The notes under the pieces: generated by a model
The model's database searches: none
The model's input: only the letters and a program-made list of their open reading frames with translations
What the model was told of the DNA's origin: nothing
In this document: piece after piece, positions 56,604 through 64,000 of the stretch
Layout of the letters: every line of letters starts with the position of its first letter
Position numbering within the stretch: position 1 is the stretch's first letter
Made by a program: the position numbers and the translations under genes
From: an uncultured Cycloclasticus sp.
Lineage (GTDB): Bacteria; Pseudomonadota; Gammaproteobacteria; Methylococcales; Cycloclasticaceae
Reading direction: 5' to 3'
DNA: 64,000 bases
Assembly: GCA_913060865.1 (NCBI GenBank)
Contig: CAJXTU010000001.1
Location: 434,001-498,000 of the forward strand

Positions 56604-57599
56604 ATGAGCATACCATCAGAAGCAATTAGTGAGCAAAAAAGAGCAAAGGTCAATATAGTAAAAAATACGTGGCCATTGAAAAAGATTCAAGCGCTTTTTG
56701 ACTTGCCATTCAATGACTTACTCTTTAAAGCACATACTATCCATCGTGAAAACTTTGATCCGAACGCGGTTCAAATTAGTACATTATTAAGCATTAAAAC
56801 CGGCGCTTGTCCTGAAGACTGTTCTTATTGCCCGCAAAGTGTTCGTTATGATACGGGGCTGGAGAAAGAGGCCCTGATGGAGATTCGAGCCGTTGTCGAT
56901 GCCGCTAAAGAAGCTAAGGCCAACGGCGCGAGTCGGTTTTGTATGGGAGCCGCATGGCGTAGCCCGAAAGACCGTGATTTAAATAAAGTGACGCGAATGG
57001 TCGAAGAAGTAAAAGCGTTAGGAATGGAAACATGCGTAACGTTAGGTATGTTGGAAGATAGCCAAGCAAAACAGTTAAAAGATGCTGGCTTGGATTATTA
57101 CAATCACAATATTGATACCTCTGAAGAATATTATAAAGAGGTGATTACAACGCGTACCTATCAAGACAGATTGGATACGATTGATACGGTGCGAAGCGCA
57201 GGGATTAATGTTTGTAGTGGTGGTATTGTGGGCATGGGAGAAGCTCATGATGACCGCGCTAAGATGTTGCAAACATTAGCAAATATGGAACACCCACCAG
57301 AGAGCGTGCCTATTAATAAGTTGGTACAAGTGAAAGGGACGCCATTAGACGATGCTGAGGAAATCGACTCAATTGAATTTATAAAAACAATAGCGGTTGC
57401 TCGAATTGTAATGCCTAAATCACAAGTGCGTTTGTCTGCAGGTCGTTCCGATATGACAGATGAAATGCAAGCGATGTGTTTTTTCGCGGGCGCAAACTCC
57501 ATTTTTTATGGGGATCAGTTACTAACGACTGAAAATCCATCTGAAAGTGCAGATCATCAATTATTTAAACGGTTAGGCATTCACCCCGCGACGCCATAG
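56604..57599 (+). CDS. bioB: Biotin synthase
   Basis: Radical-SAM enzyme that inserts sulfur into dethiobiotin. The 331 residues carry the cluster motif CPEDCSYC (Cys69, 73, 76), YYNHNIDTS, and the second-cluster region with RLSAGR near the end. It opens the bioB-bioF-bioH-bioC-bioD operon, with 6 bases before bioF. Confidence 0.97.
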   Translation: MSIPSEAISEQKRAKVNIVKNTWPLKKIQALFDLPFNDLLFKAHTIHRENFDPNAVQISTLLSIKTGACPEDCSYCPQSVRYDTGLEKEALMEIRAVVDAAKEAKANGASRFCMGAAWRSPKDRDLNKVTRMVEEVKALGMETCVTLGMLEDSQAKQLKDAGLDYYNHNIDTSEEYYKEVITTRTYQDRLDTIDTVRSAGINVCSGGIVGMGEAHDDRAKMLQTLANMEHPPESVPINKLVQVKGTPLDDAEEIDSIEFIKTIAVARIVMPKSQVRLSAGRSDMTDEMQAMCFFAGANSIFYGDQLLTTENPSESADHQLFKRLGIHPATP

Positions 57600-57605
57600 C
57601 TTTTT

Positions 57606-58763
57606 ATGGGTCAGTGGGATTTATCTAGTGAACTCGATGAACTAAAGCATCGAGAACTCTACAGGTCACGTCAGATTATTGATGGGGCTCAAGGGCCTAC
57701 GGTGCAAATAAATGGAGTTGCTTTCGATAATTTTTCAAGCAACGATTATCTTGGGCTAGCCAATCACCCAGCGGTAATAAAAACATTCCAGCAAGCGGCA
57801 GAAAACTACGGTGTAGGCAGTGGCTCGGCGCATCTGATTTGTGGGCATAGTGCTGAACATCATGCGCTTGAAGAAGAGTTAGCCGAATTTACTGGGCGTG
57901 AGCGAGCATTGGTTTTTTCAACGGGTTATATGGCGAATCTAGGAGCGATAGCTGGGTTGGTTCAAAAAGGTGATGAGGTTTTTCAGGACAAGCTTAATCA
58001 TGCCTCGTTGATAGATGGTGGAAGAATATCGGGTGCTGGGGTGAAGCGCTTTTCGCATAGTGATATGAGTCGTTTGCAGCAATTACTTGAAACCTCATCA
58101 GCTGATAAAAAACTGATTGTTAGTGATGGTGTGTTCAGTATGGACGGTGATGAGGCGAACATAAAAGATTTGGTTGTTCTGGCGGGAAAGTCAAAAGCTA
58201 TGTTAATGATTGATGACGCTCACGGTATGGGGGTATTGGGTGAAAGCGGTGCTGGCTTAATTGAAAAGTATGGTCTTAGTCAGCAACAAGTGCCCATTTT
58301 GATGGCGACGTTTGGAAAGGCGCTGGGTACCTCGGGCGCTTTCGTCGCAGGTAGTGAGGAGCTAATCGAAACACTTATTCAAAAGGCGCGTACCTATATT
58401 TTCACAACAGCGATGCCGGCTGCTGTAATGGCCGCTACACGAGAAAGTTTGAAAATTGCTCAACAAGAGACTTGGCGTCGAGATAAATTAACATCTCTGG
58501 TCGTTAGGTTTCGACGCGGTGCAGAACAATTAGGCTTAAGCTTGATGCCCTCTGAAACGCCCATTCAGCCAGTTATTTTGGGTAGTAATTCAGCGGTACT
58601 GTCCGCGAGTAGTTATTTGAAAGAAAAAGGAATTTTGGTCGGTGCTATTCGCCACCCCACCGTTAGAAAATCAACAGAACGTTTACGAATTACCTTGTCA
58701 GCCATTCATTCAGAATCACAAGTGGATAACCTGCTACTTCGACTTGAAGAGGTTATTTGTTGA
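57606..58763 (+). CDS. bioF: 8-amino-7-oxononanoate synthase
   Basis: PLP enzyme joining pimeloyl-ACP and alanine. The 385 residues have FSSNDYLGLANHP, MIDDAHGMGVLG, and the PLP lysine in TFGKALGTSGAFV. Its stop overlaps the bioH ATG as TGATG. Confidence 0.97.
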   Translation: MGQWDLSSELDELKHRELYRSRQIIDGAQGPTVQINGVAFDNFSSNDYLGLANHPAVIKTFQQAAENYGVGSGSAHLICGHSAEHHALEEELAEFTGRERALVFSTGYMANLGAIAGLVQKGDEVFQDKLNHASLIDGGRISGAGVKRFSHSDMSRLQQLLETSSADKKLIVSDGVFSMDGDEANIKDLVVLAGKSKAMLMIDDAHGMGVLGESGAGLIEKYGLSQQQVPILMATFGKALGTSGAFVAGSEELIETLIQKARTYIFTTAMPAAVMAATRESLKIAQQETWRRDKLTSLVVRFRRGAEQLGLSLMPSETPIQPVILGSNSAVLSASSYLKEKGILVGAIRHPTVRKSTERLRITLSAIHSESQVDNLLLRLEEVIC

Positions 58764-59542
58764 TGAGGTTAAATATTCAAGAATCAGGTAAGGGCCCTTG
58801 CCTTGTGTTAATACATGGTTGGGCTATGAATAACTTGGTGTGGGGCGATTGGCTGTCGGATTTAGAAAAATCCTATCGTGTGATTTGCGTTGAACTGCCA
58901 GGTCACGGTGACAGTGATTATAGTCAACGCTGGACGATGACACAATTGCTTGAAGCAATGGCGGCGCAATTACCAAGTCGGTGTAGTGTGTTGGGTTGGT
59001 CATTAGGCGGTATGGTTGCACTGGCTTATTCGGGTAAATACCCGCAGCGAGTTAACAGACTTATTTTGTTAGCAAGTTCTGCTAAGTTTGTACAATCAAA
59101 CCAATGGCGGTGTGCTCAATCAGAGGAGACGCTGAAAGCTTTCTCTAGGGGGTTATTGAGCAGGCCTTTAATAACGATTAAACGATTTATTAAGTTGCAA
59201 ACACAAGGCTTAGCGTCATCTAAAAGACTCAATGACTTTCTCAGCAGTATTGTAAAAGTAAGTGATAAAGGGGTGTCTGAAGGGCTTTTTAGTGGCTTGG
59301 ATGTGTTGTGTCATGGGGATTTTCGAGAATTATTAAAAAATCTCACTTGTCCGATGTTGATGGTGTTAGGCGAAAAGGATCAGTTGGTACCCGTCGAAGT
59401 GGCTGAGCAGTCCCTTCATATCAACCCTAATATTGATACATTGACTATAGAGGGTGCAGCACACGTACCTTTTTTGTCACACCGTTCTGATGTGTCGCAA
59501 GCACTCGATCAATTTATGCTGCCAGTTGAGCGTACATCGTGA
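58763..59542 (+). CDS. bioH: Pimeloyl-ACP methyl ester esterase
   Basis: Alpha/beta hydrolase that removes the methyl group from pimeloyl-ACP methyl ester. About 259 residues. The oxyanion region is LIHGWAMNNLVW, the nucleophile elbow is LGWSLGGMVAL (catalytic Ser), and the final His is in GAAHVPFLSH. The start is ATG at 58763, overlapping the bioF stop; a TTG six bases earlier would also be in frame. Confidence 0.93.
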   Translation: MRLNIQESGKGPCLVLIHGWAMNNLVWGDWLSDLEKSYRVICVELPGHGDSDYSQRWTMTQLLEAMAAQLPSRCSVLGWSLGGMVALAYSGKYPQRVNRLILLASSAKFVQSNQWRCAQSEETLKAFSRGLLSRPLITIKRFIKLQTQGLASSKRLNDFLSSIVKVSDKGVSEGLFSGLDVLCHGDFRELLKNLTCPMLMVLGEKDQLVPVEVAEQSLHINPNIDTLTIEGAAHVPFLSHRSDVSQALDQFMLPVERTS

Positions 59543-60348
59543 GTATTGGTAAGTTACAAGATAAGACTTACAGCAAAGAGATGGTGCGTCAGTCCTTTGA
59601 TGGTGCGGCACAAGGCTATAACGATTTCACATCGTTGCAGCGCTTAATCGGTGATCGATTAATGACGCATGGCGTATTAAAACAATATTCATTTAGTAGC
59701 GTGTTGGATATAGGCTCTGGTACGGGTTACTTAACTAATAAACTAAGTCATTTGAGTGGCGTTGATCAGTTATATGCGTTGGATATAGCCGTTGGCATGT
59801 TATATCAAACGCGGCATCATTTGGGCCGGTATCAAGCAAAGGGGCTTATTTGCGCCGATGCTGAATGTTTGCCGTTCAATGAAGGGGTGTTTGACATGAT
59901 GACATCTAATTTGGCTTTTCAATGGTGTGAAAATTTGGAGGCGGTTTTTCGCCAGGCATATAGAGTGTTGCATTCAAGTGGCGCGCTGGTGTTTAGTACA
60001 TTCGGGCCGACAACGCTATTTGAATTAAAAGAGTCTTGGGGTGCGGTTGATGAAGCTGTCCATGTGAACTCATTTGTAGATGTCGATGTTATACGGCAAA
60101 ATTTGCAGCTGGCAGGGTTTAAAAATATAACGATAGTATCGGATGATATTGTTAGGTATTACGAGTCACCAAAGGCGCTCATGCGGAGTTTAAAGGGCAT
60201 GGGTGCGCATAATATGAACCGAGGTCGTAGGCTCGGTTTAACGGGCGTTCAAACCTTTAAAGCGATGTTGAACACTTACGAGTGCTTGCGCACAGAGCAA
60301 GGGATTCCAGCTACTTTTCAAGCGGTTTATGTTTCTGCAAACAAGTAA
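59539..60348 (+). CDS. bioC: Malonyl-ACP O-methyltransferase
   Basis: Methylates malonyl-ACP so that it can enter fatty-acid synthesis as a pimelate primer. The 269 residues begin with RQSFDGAAQGYNDFTSLQR. The SAM loop is VLDIGSGTGYLT, and TSNLAFQWCENL and STFGPTTLFELKESW are characteristic. The start is GTG at 59539, overlapping the bioH stop (GTGA). Confidence 0.95.
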   Translation: MSIGKLQDKTYSKEMVRQSFDGAAQGYNDFTSLQRLIGDRLMTHGVLKQYSFSSVLDIGSGTGYLTNKLSHLSGVDQLYALDIAVGMLYQTRHHLGRYQAKGLICADAECLPFNEGVFDMMTSNLAFQWCENLEAVFRQAYRVLHSSGALVFSTFGPTTLFELKESWGAVDEAVHVNSFVDVDVIRQNLQLAGFKNITIVSDDIVRYYESPKALMRSLKGMGAHNMNRGRRLGLTGVQTFKAMLNTYECLRTEQGIPATFQAVYVSANK

Positions 60349-60368
60349 TGCGTTTAACAGAGGACTCA

Positions 60369-61067
60369 ATGTCAACAAGCTTTTTTATAACCGGTACCGA
60401 TACTGATGTAGGGAAAACATATGTGGCTGCAGCGTTAATCAGAGGACTTCGAGCGCGCCAGCTTAAGGTTTCAGGCTATAAGCCAGTTGCAGCAGGTGCA
60501 AAATGGGTGAATGGTCAGTTGCAAAATGATGATGCACTTAATTTAATGAAGGAGGCATCGCAAAAATTTTCATATCAAGAGGTTAACCCATATTGTTTTG
60601 AACCAGCGATAGCGCCGCATATTGCAGCAGAGCAGATGGGAGTAGAGGTACAGGAGTCAATTCTTCGGTCTGTATGTGCTAAACATAAGCTTCAATCTGA
60701 AGTTGTTATTATCGAAGGGGCGGGTGGCTGGAAAGTTCCGTTAAATAGGACGATGGGTTTTGATGACCTTGCATTGTCGTTGGGCGCTCCTGTCATTCTG
60801 GTGGTTGGTCTGAAGCTGGGGTGCATCAATCATGCGCTACTGACCGAAGCCGCTATTTTAGCTAAAGGCTGTCAAATAGTCGGTTGGGTTGGAAATGACA
60901 TGAATGGTAATTTTGAAGAAATAGATGCAAATATAGCGACACTCAAAGAACAAATGAAATCTCGATGTATTGGCTACTTTGATTATCAGTCGCCTAAAGT
61001 GAGTGAGAGGCCGGTTGATCAAAGAAATGTAGAGAGTCTACTTGATTGTTTGAGCGATTTTCGTTAA
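60369..61067 (+). CDS. bioD: Dethiobiotin synthetase
   Basis: ATP-dependent ring closure to dethiobiotin. About 232 residues from this start, opening with SFFITGTDTDVGKT (P-loop); later IIEGAGGWKVPL carries the second conserved loop. I choose ATG 60369 because AGAGG lies 6 bases before it and the family begins here. An in-frame ATG at 60348 overlaps the bioC stop and cannot be excluded. It is the last gene of the biotin operon. Confidence 0.94.
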   Translation: MSTSFFITGTDTDVGKTYVAAALIRGLRARQLKVSGYKPVAAGAKWVNGQLQNDDALNLMKEASQKFSYQEVNPYCFEPAIAPHIAAEQMGVEVQESILRSVCAKHKLQSEVVIIEGAGGWKVPLNRTMGFDDLALSLGAPVILVVGLKLGCINHALLTEAAILAKGCQIVGWVGNDMNGNFEEIDANIATLKEQMKSRCIGYFDYQSPKVSERPVDQRNVESLLDCLSDFR

Positions 61068-61234
61068 ATTGCGATGCGATATTGCCTAGATTTTTGATGG
61101 GCGAGAAAATTGAGGTCGAACAATAAAAAATAGTTCGAATATAACGATAAAATTGACGATATGGCTCGGATAAGTGCTGATCGTGTCAATATCTAGTTAC
61201 TACTAAAGTACTAAAAATAAGGGAGATGTTTTCT

Positions 61235-62365
61235 GTGAATAAACTAAAGCAACTTTGTGCTGGCGGAGCTGCATTGACTTTTATGTCAAGCATTGCGCGG
61301 GCGGATTATGGGTTGAATTTACCTGTCGGTGTAACTGAGACTAGCAGACAGGTTTATGATTTGCATATGCTGATCCTTTGGGTCTGTGTCGTTATCGGTG
61401 TGATTGTGTTCGGTGCAATGATTTATTCGATGATCTATCATCGTAAATCACGGGGGGCTGTGGCCTCACAGTTTCACGAAAGTATGACGGCTGAATTGGT
61501 GTGGACGGTCATACCATTTATTATTTTAATCGTTATGGCTATTCCTGCGACTACAGTTCTAATCGATATGCATGACTCTTCTGAGCCGGATTTGCAGATC
61601 AAAGTAACAGGCTATCAGTGGAAGTGGCGATATGAATATATCGGTGAAGATGTCGACTTCTTTAGTACACTAGATGCAGCGAGTAACGAAGCGCGTCGAG
61701 TTGGTTCTGATATTGACCCAGCAACAGTAGATAACTATTTACTTAATGTTGATAAACCATTAGTCATTCCAGTCGGTAAAAAAGTGGGCTTTTTATTAAC
61801 TGCAAGTGATGTTATTCACTCATGGTGGGTTCCTGATTTTGGTTGGAAAAAAGATGCAATTCCTGGGTTTATTAATGAAGCTTGGGTAAAAGTTGACGAA
61901 CCCGGTGTATATCGCGGTCAATGTGCGGAATTATGTGGGCGTGATCATGGGTTTATGCCTATTGTTGTGGAGGTTAAATCTGAAGCTGATTATGCAACGT
62001 GGCTAGCGGAACAAAAAGCAGGCTCTACAGCAGAAAAAACAGCAGTAATTGAAGAGATTGACCCACTTGAATTGAAGAATATAGGTAAGAAAGTTTACAC
62101 GGCGAACTGTGTTGCTTGTCACCTGCAAAAAGGTGAAGGTGTGGCGGGTATCTACCCTGCAATCACAGGCAGTGCAATCGTAACAGGCGACATTAACCAG
62201 CATGTTGATTTGGTTATGAATGGTAAGCCCGGCACCGCAATGGCGGCGTTTAAAGATCAATTGAGCGATACAGAGTTGGCCGCAATCATTACATACCAAC
62301 GAAATTCATTAGGCAATAAAGTGGGTGATGCTATGCAGCCTATCGATATTGCAGCATTAAGATAA
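61235..62365 (+). CDS. coxB: Cytochrome c oxidase subunit II with fused cytochrome c
   Basis: Electron-entry subunit of a haem-copper oxidase. A signal peptide ends at about ARA, then come two membrane spans (about 45-68 and 85-107 from this start), the CuA cupredoxin domain with HSWWVPDFGW and CAELCGRDHGFM ligands, and a C-terminal cytochrome c domain (about 280-360) with CVACH and the methionine in GTAMAAF. The fusion marks it as caa3-like. The start is GTG at 61235: GGGAG at 61221-61225 has the right spacing for it, but touches an in-frame ATG at 61226. Confidence 0.93.
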   Translation: MNKLKQLCAGGAALTFMSSIARADYGLNLPVGVTETSRQVYDLHMLILWVCVVIGVIVFGAMIYSMIYHRKSRGAVASQFHESMTAELVWTVIPFIILIVMAIPATTVLIDMHDSSEPDLQIKVTGYQWKWRYEYIGEDVDFFSTLDAASNEARRVGSDIDPATVDNYLLNVDKPLVIPVGKKVGFLLTASDVIHSWWVPDFGWKKDAIPGFINEAWVKVDEPGVYRGQCAELCGRDHGFMPIVVEVKSEADYATWLAEQKAGSTAEKTAVIEEIDPLELKNIGKKVYTANCVACHLQKGEGVAGIYPAITGSAIVTGDINQHVDLVMNGKPGTAMAAFKDQLSDTELAAIITYQRNSLGNKVGDAMQPIDIAALR

Positions 62366-62381
62366 TTAGGAGATTCAGATA

Positions 62382-63962
62382 ATGGCGACTGTTACAGATT
62401 CACTTGACGATCATCACGATCATGGTCCAGCAAAAGGCTTAATGCGTTGGGTAACCACAACAAATCATAAGGACATTGGCACGCTGTATTTAATATTTGC
62501 GTTAGTCATGTTTATGGTTGGTGGCGCAATGGCGATGGTCATTCGCTTAGAATTATTTCAACCTGGATTACAGTTTGTTGATCCGGGTTTCTTTAATCAA
62601 ATGACAACTGTTCATGCCTTAGTGATGATTTTTGGTGGGGTTATGCCCGCTTTTGTTGGCTTAGCAAATTGGATGTTACCGATTATGATTGGTGGTCCAG
62701 ATATGGCGCTACCTAGAATGAATAACTGGAGTTTCTGGATATTGCCTTTCGCATTTGCGATGTTACTGGGAACCTTCTTTATGGATGGTGGAGCGCCAGC
62801 AGGCGGTTGGACACTATATCCACCGCTAGTGTTACAAGGTGGTAACGGTTTTCCATTTATGATTTTCGCCATTCATATGATGGGTATTTCATCTGTTATG
62901 GGTGCTATTAATGTGATCGTGACCATTCTAAATATGCGTGCACCCGGCATGACGTTGATGAAAATGCCCTTGTTCGTTTGGACATGGTTTATTACCGCTT
63001 ATTTGTTAATTGCTGTAATGCCAGTATTAGCGGGCGCGGTAACCATGTTGTTAACAGACCGCTTTTTTGATACAACGTTCTTTAGTGCTGCGGGTGGTGG
63101 CGACCCTGTGTTGTTTCAACATATTTTTTGGTTTTTTGGACACCCAGAAGTATATATTTTGATTCTGCCAGCTTTTGGGGTAATTTCTGCAATTATTCCA
63201 ACCTTCGCTCGTAAGCCATTGTTTGGTTACAGTTCGATGGTTTATGCGACATCATCTATTGCGTTTCTTTCGTTCATCGTTTGGGCGCATCATATGTTTA
63301 CTGTGGGTTTACCGCTTCAAGGTGAGCTCTTCTTTATGTATGCCACGATGTTAATTGCGGTGCCAACTGGAGTAAAGGTGTTCAACTGGATTTCTACCAT
63401 GTGGAAAGGTTCAATGACTTTTGAAACACCGATGTTATTTGCCATTGGTTTTGTGATTATGTTCACTATTGGTGGCTTTTCTGGGTTGATGTTAGCGATT
63501 GCTCCAGCTGATTTTCAATATCATGATACCTACTTTGTTGTAGCTCACTTCCATTACGTGTTGGTAACCGGTGCTGTTTACTCGATTATGGCTTCAGTTT
63601 ATTACTGGATTCCTAAGTGGACAGGCAATATGTATAGCGAGAAATTGGGTCAATGGCATTTTTGGCTATCAACCATTTCAGTAAACGTGCTTTTCTTTCC
63701 CCAGCACTTCTTAGGCCTTGCTGGAATGCCTAGACGTATTCCTGATTATTCAGTTCAGTTTGCTGAATTTAACATGTGGTCTAGTATCGGTGGTTTTGCT
63801 TTTGGTCTATCACAAGTGTTCTTCTGCTTCATTGTTTATAAGACAATAAAAGGCGGGGAGAAAGCAACTGATCAAGTTTGGGAAGGCGCAGAAGGTCTCG
63901 AGTGGACATTGTCTTCACCTCCGCCATACCATAGCTTTTCAACTGCACCTGAGATTAAATAA
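62382..63962 (+). CDS. coxA: Cytochrome c oxidase subunit I
   Basis: Catalytic 12-span haem a/a3-CuB subunit. The 526 residues are complete. TTNHKDIGTLYLIF opens the first span, and the first haem ligand is in FFNQMTTVHALVMIF. The CuB site is WFFGHPEVYILILPAFGVIS, with the D-channel Glu and the His-Tyr pair, and the haem-ligand pair is in VAHFHYVLVTG. It follows coxB by 16 bases with TTAGGAGA before its ATG. Assembly factor and subunit III genes are expected beyond the window's end. Confidence 0.97.
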   Translation: MATVTDSLDDHHDHGPAKGLMRWVTTTNHKDIGTLYLIFALVMFMVGGAMAMVIRLELFQPGLQFVDPGFFNQMTTVHALVMIFGGVMPAFVGLANWMLPIMIGGPDMALPRMNNWSFWILPFAFAMLLGTFFMDGGAPAGGWTLYPPLVLQGGNGFPFMIFAIHMMGISSVMGAINVIVTILNMRAPGMTLMKMPLFVWTWFITAYLLIAVMPVLAGAVTMLLTDRFFDTTFFSAAGGGDPVLFQHIFWFFGHPEVYILILPAFGVISAIIPTFARKPLFGYSSMVYATSSIAFLSFIVWAHHMFTVGLPLQGELFFMYATMLIAVPTGVKVFNWISTMWKGSMTFETPMLFAIGFVIMFTIGGFSGLMLAIAPADFQYHDTYFVVAHFHYVLVTGAVYSIMASVYYWIPKWTGNMYSEKLGQWHFWLSTISVNVLFFPQHFLGLAGMPRRIPDYSVQFAEFNMWSSIGGFAFGLSQVFFCFIVYKTIKGGEKATDQVWEGAEGLEWTLSSPPPYHSFSTAPEIK

Positions 63963-63971
63963 ATTGTATAC

Positions 63972-63989
63972 GCCTAGTGCTTGCTAGGC
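63972..63989 (+). repeat. Short hairpin after coxA
   Basis: GCCTAG and CTAGGC around a 6-base loop, 10 bases after the coxA stop. No U-run follows before the window ends, so it is more likely an intergenic mRNA structure than a terminator. Confidence 0.45.
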
Positions 63990-64000
63990 AGGAATAAATA

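Noticed and set aside
1-64000. tRNA genes, CRISPR arrays, transposase genes or prophage modules
   Set aside because: Looked for on both strands and not seen; all larger frames are explained by chromosomal genes.

Overview
The window reads as one contiguous stretch of an ordinary gammaproteobacterial chromosome. It is AT-leaning and densely coded on both strands, with no rRNA, tRNA, CRISPR array or complete insertion sequence that I can see. Gammaproteobacterial gene orders are kept: rhlB/trxA/rho, dusB-fis, dsbD-tlpA-aroQ-accB-accC-prmA, rph-rdgB-hemW, yicC-gmk-rpoZ-spoT-ridA-recG-ubiC-ubiA, apaG-apaH and bioBFHCD. A phasin, a membrane pyrophosphatase and a caa3-like oxidase suggest an aerobic, probably marine, free-living cell. 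A Cycloclasticus- or Methylophaga-like relative would fit, but this is inference from gene content only.

Layout. 0-3.4 kb: an unrecognised ORF at the edge, a broken GFA-type gene, then purU, a HIT protein and moaC on the minus strand and moaD-moaE on the plus strand. 3.4-7 kb: soluble pyrophosphatase, a large ion-pumping membrane pyrophosphatase and two small proteins. 7-10.4 kb: lgt-thyA-folA facing apaG-apaH. 10.5-15.5 kb: mpl, a Lon-N domain protein, a secreted rhodanese with a tandem repeat in its signal peptide, and a GGDEF-EAL protein. 15.6-20 kb: dedA, truncated haemoglobin, hemL, and an hvfABC-type operon (EGKCG peptide precursor, DUF692 iron enzyme, DUF2063 partner). 20-25.3 kb: nth, a lipoprotein, yrfG, rhlB, trxA, rho. 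25.3-36 kb: a long minus-strand series (purD, purH, fis, dusB, a DUF3426 protein, prmA, accC, accB, aroQ, a TlpA-like protein, dsbD). 36-40.4 kb: fxsA, an ABM protein, a strongly expressed-looking phasin and a NitT/TauT-type ABC transporter. 40.4-43.3 kb: the least ordinary part, with moaA, a four-cluster ferredoxin and a gene-poor, inverted-repeat-rich 0.7 kb that may hold the remains of an aldehyde:ferredoxin oxidoreductase gene, then a small orphan protein ending in Gly-Gly-Gly. 43.3-47.7 kb: pyrE, CPXCG protein, hemW, rdgB, rph, Ser/Thr kinase. 47.7-56.5 kb: yicC through ubiA, then comF. 56.6-61 kb: the biotin operon. 61.2-64 kb: cytochrome c oxidase subunits II and I.

Functional themes. 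Molybdopterin synthesis is split between moaCDE (2-3 kb) and moaA (41 kb). The moaA-ferredoxin pair looks like the surviving accessory part of a tungsten or molybdenum aldehyde oxidoreductase locus. Pyrophosphate is handled by both a soluble and a membrane enzyme side by side. Fatty-acid precursor supply (accBC) and biotin synthesis (bioBFHCD) are both present. Most transcription units end in clear intrinsic terminators, several shared by converging genes.

Nothing here is a clearly new defence or mobile system. The most unusual items are the moaA/ferredoxin/vestigial-oxidoreductase region, the hvfABC copper-peptide operon, the signal-peptide microrepeat and the terminator placed directly before spoT.
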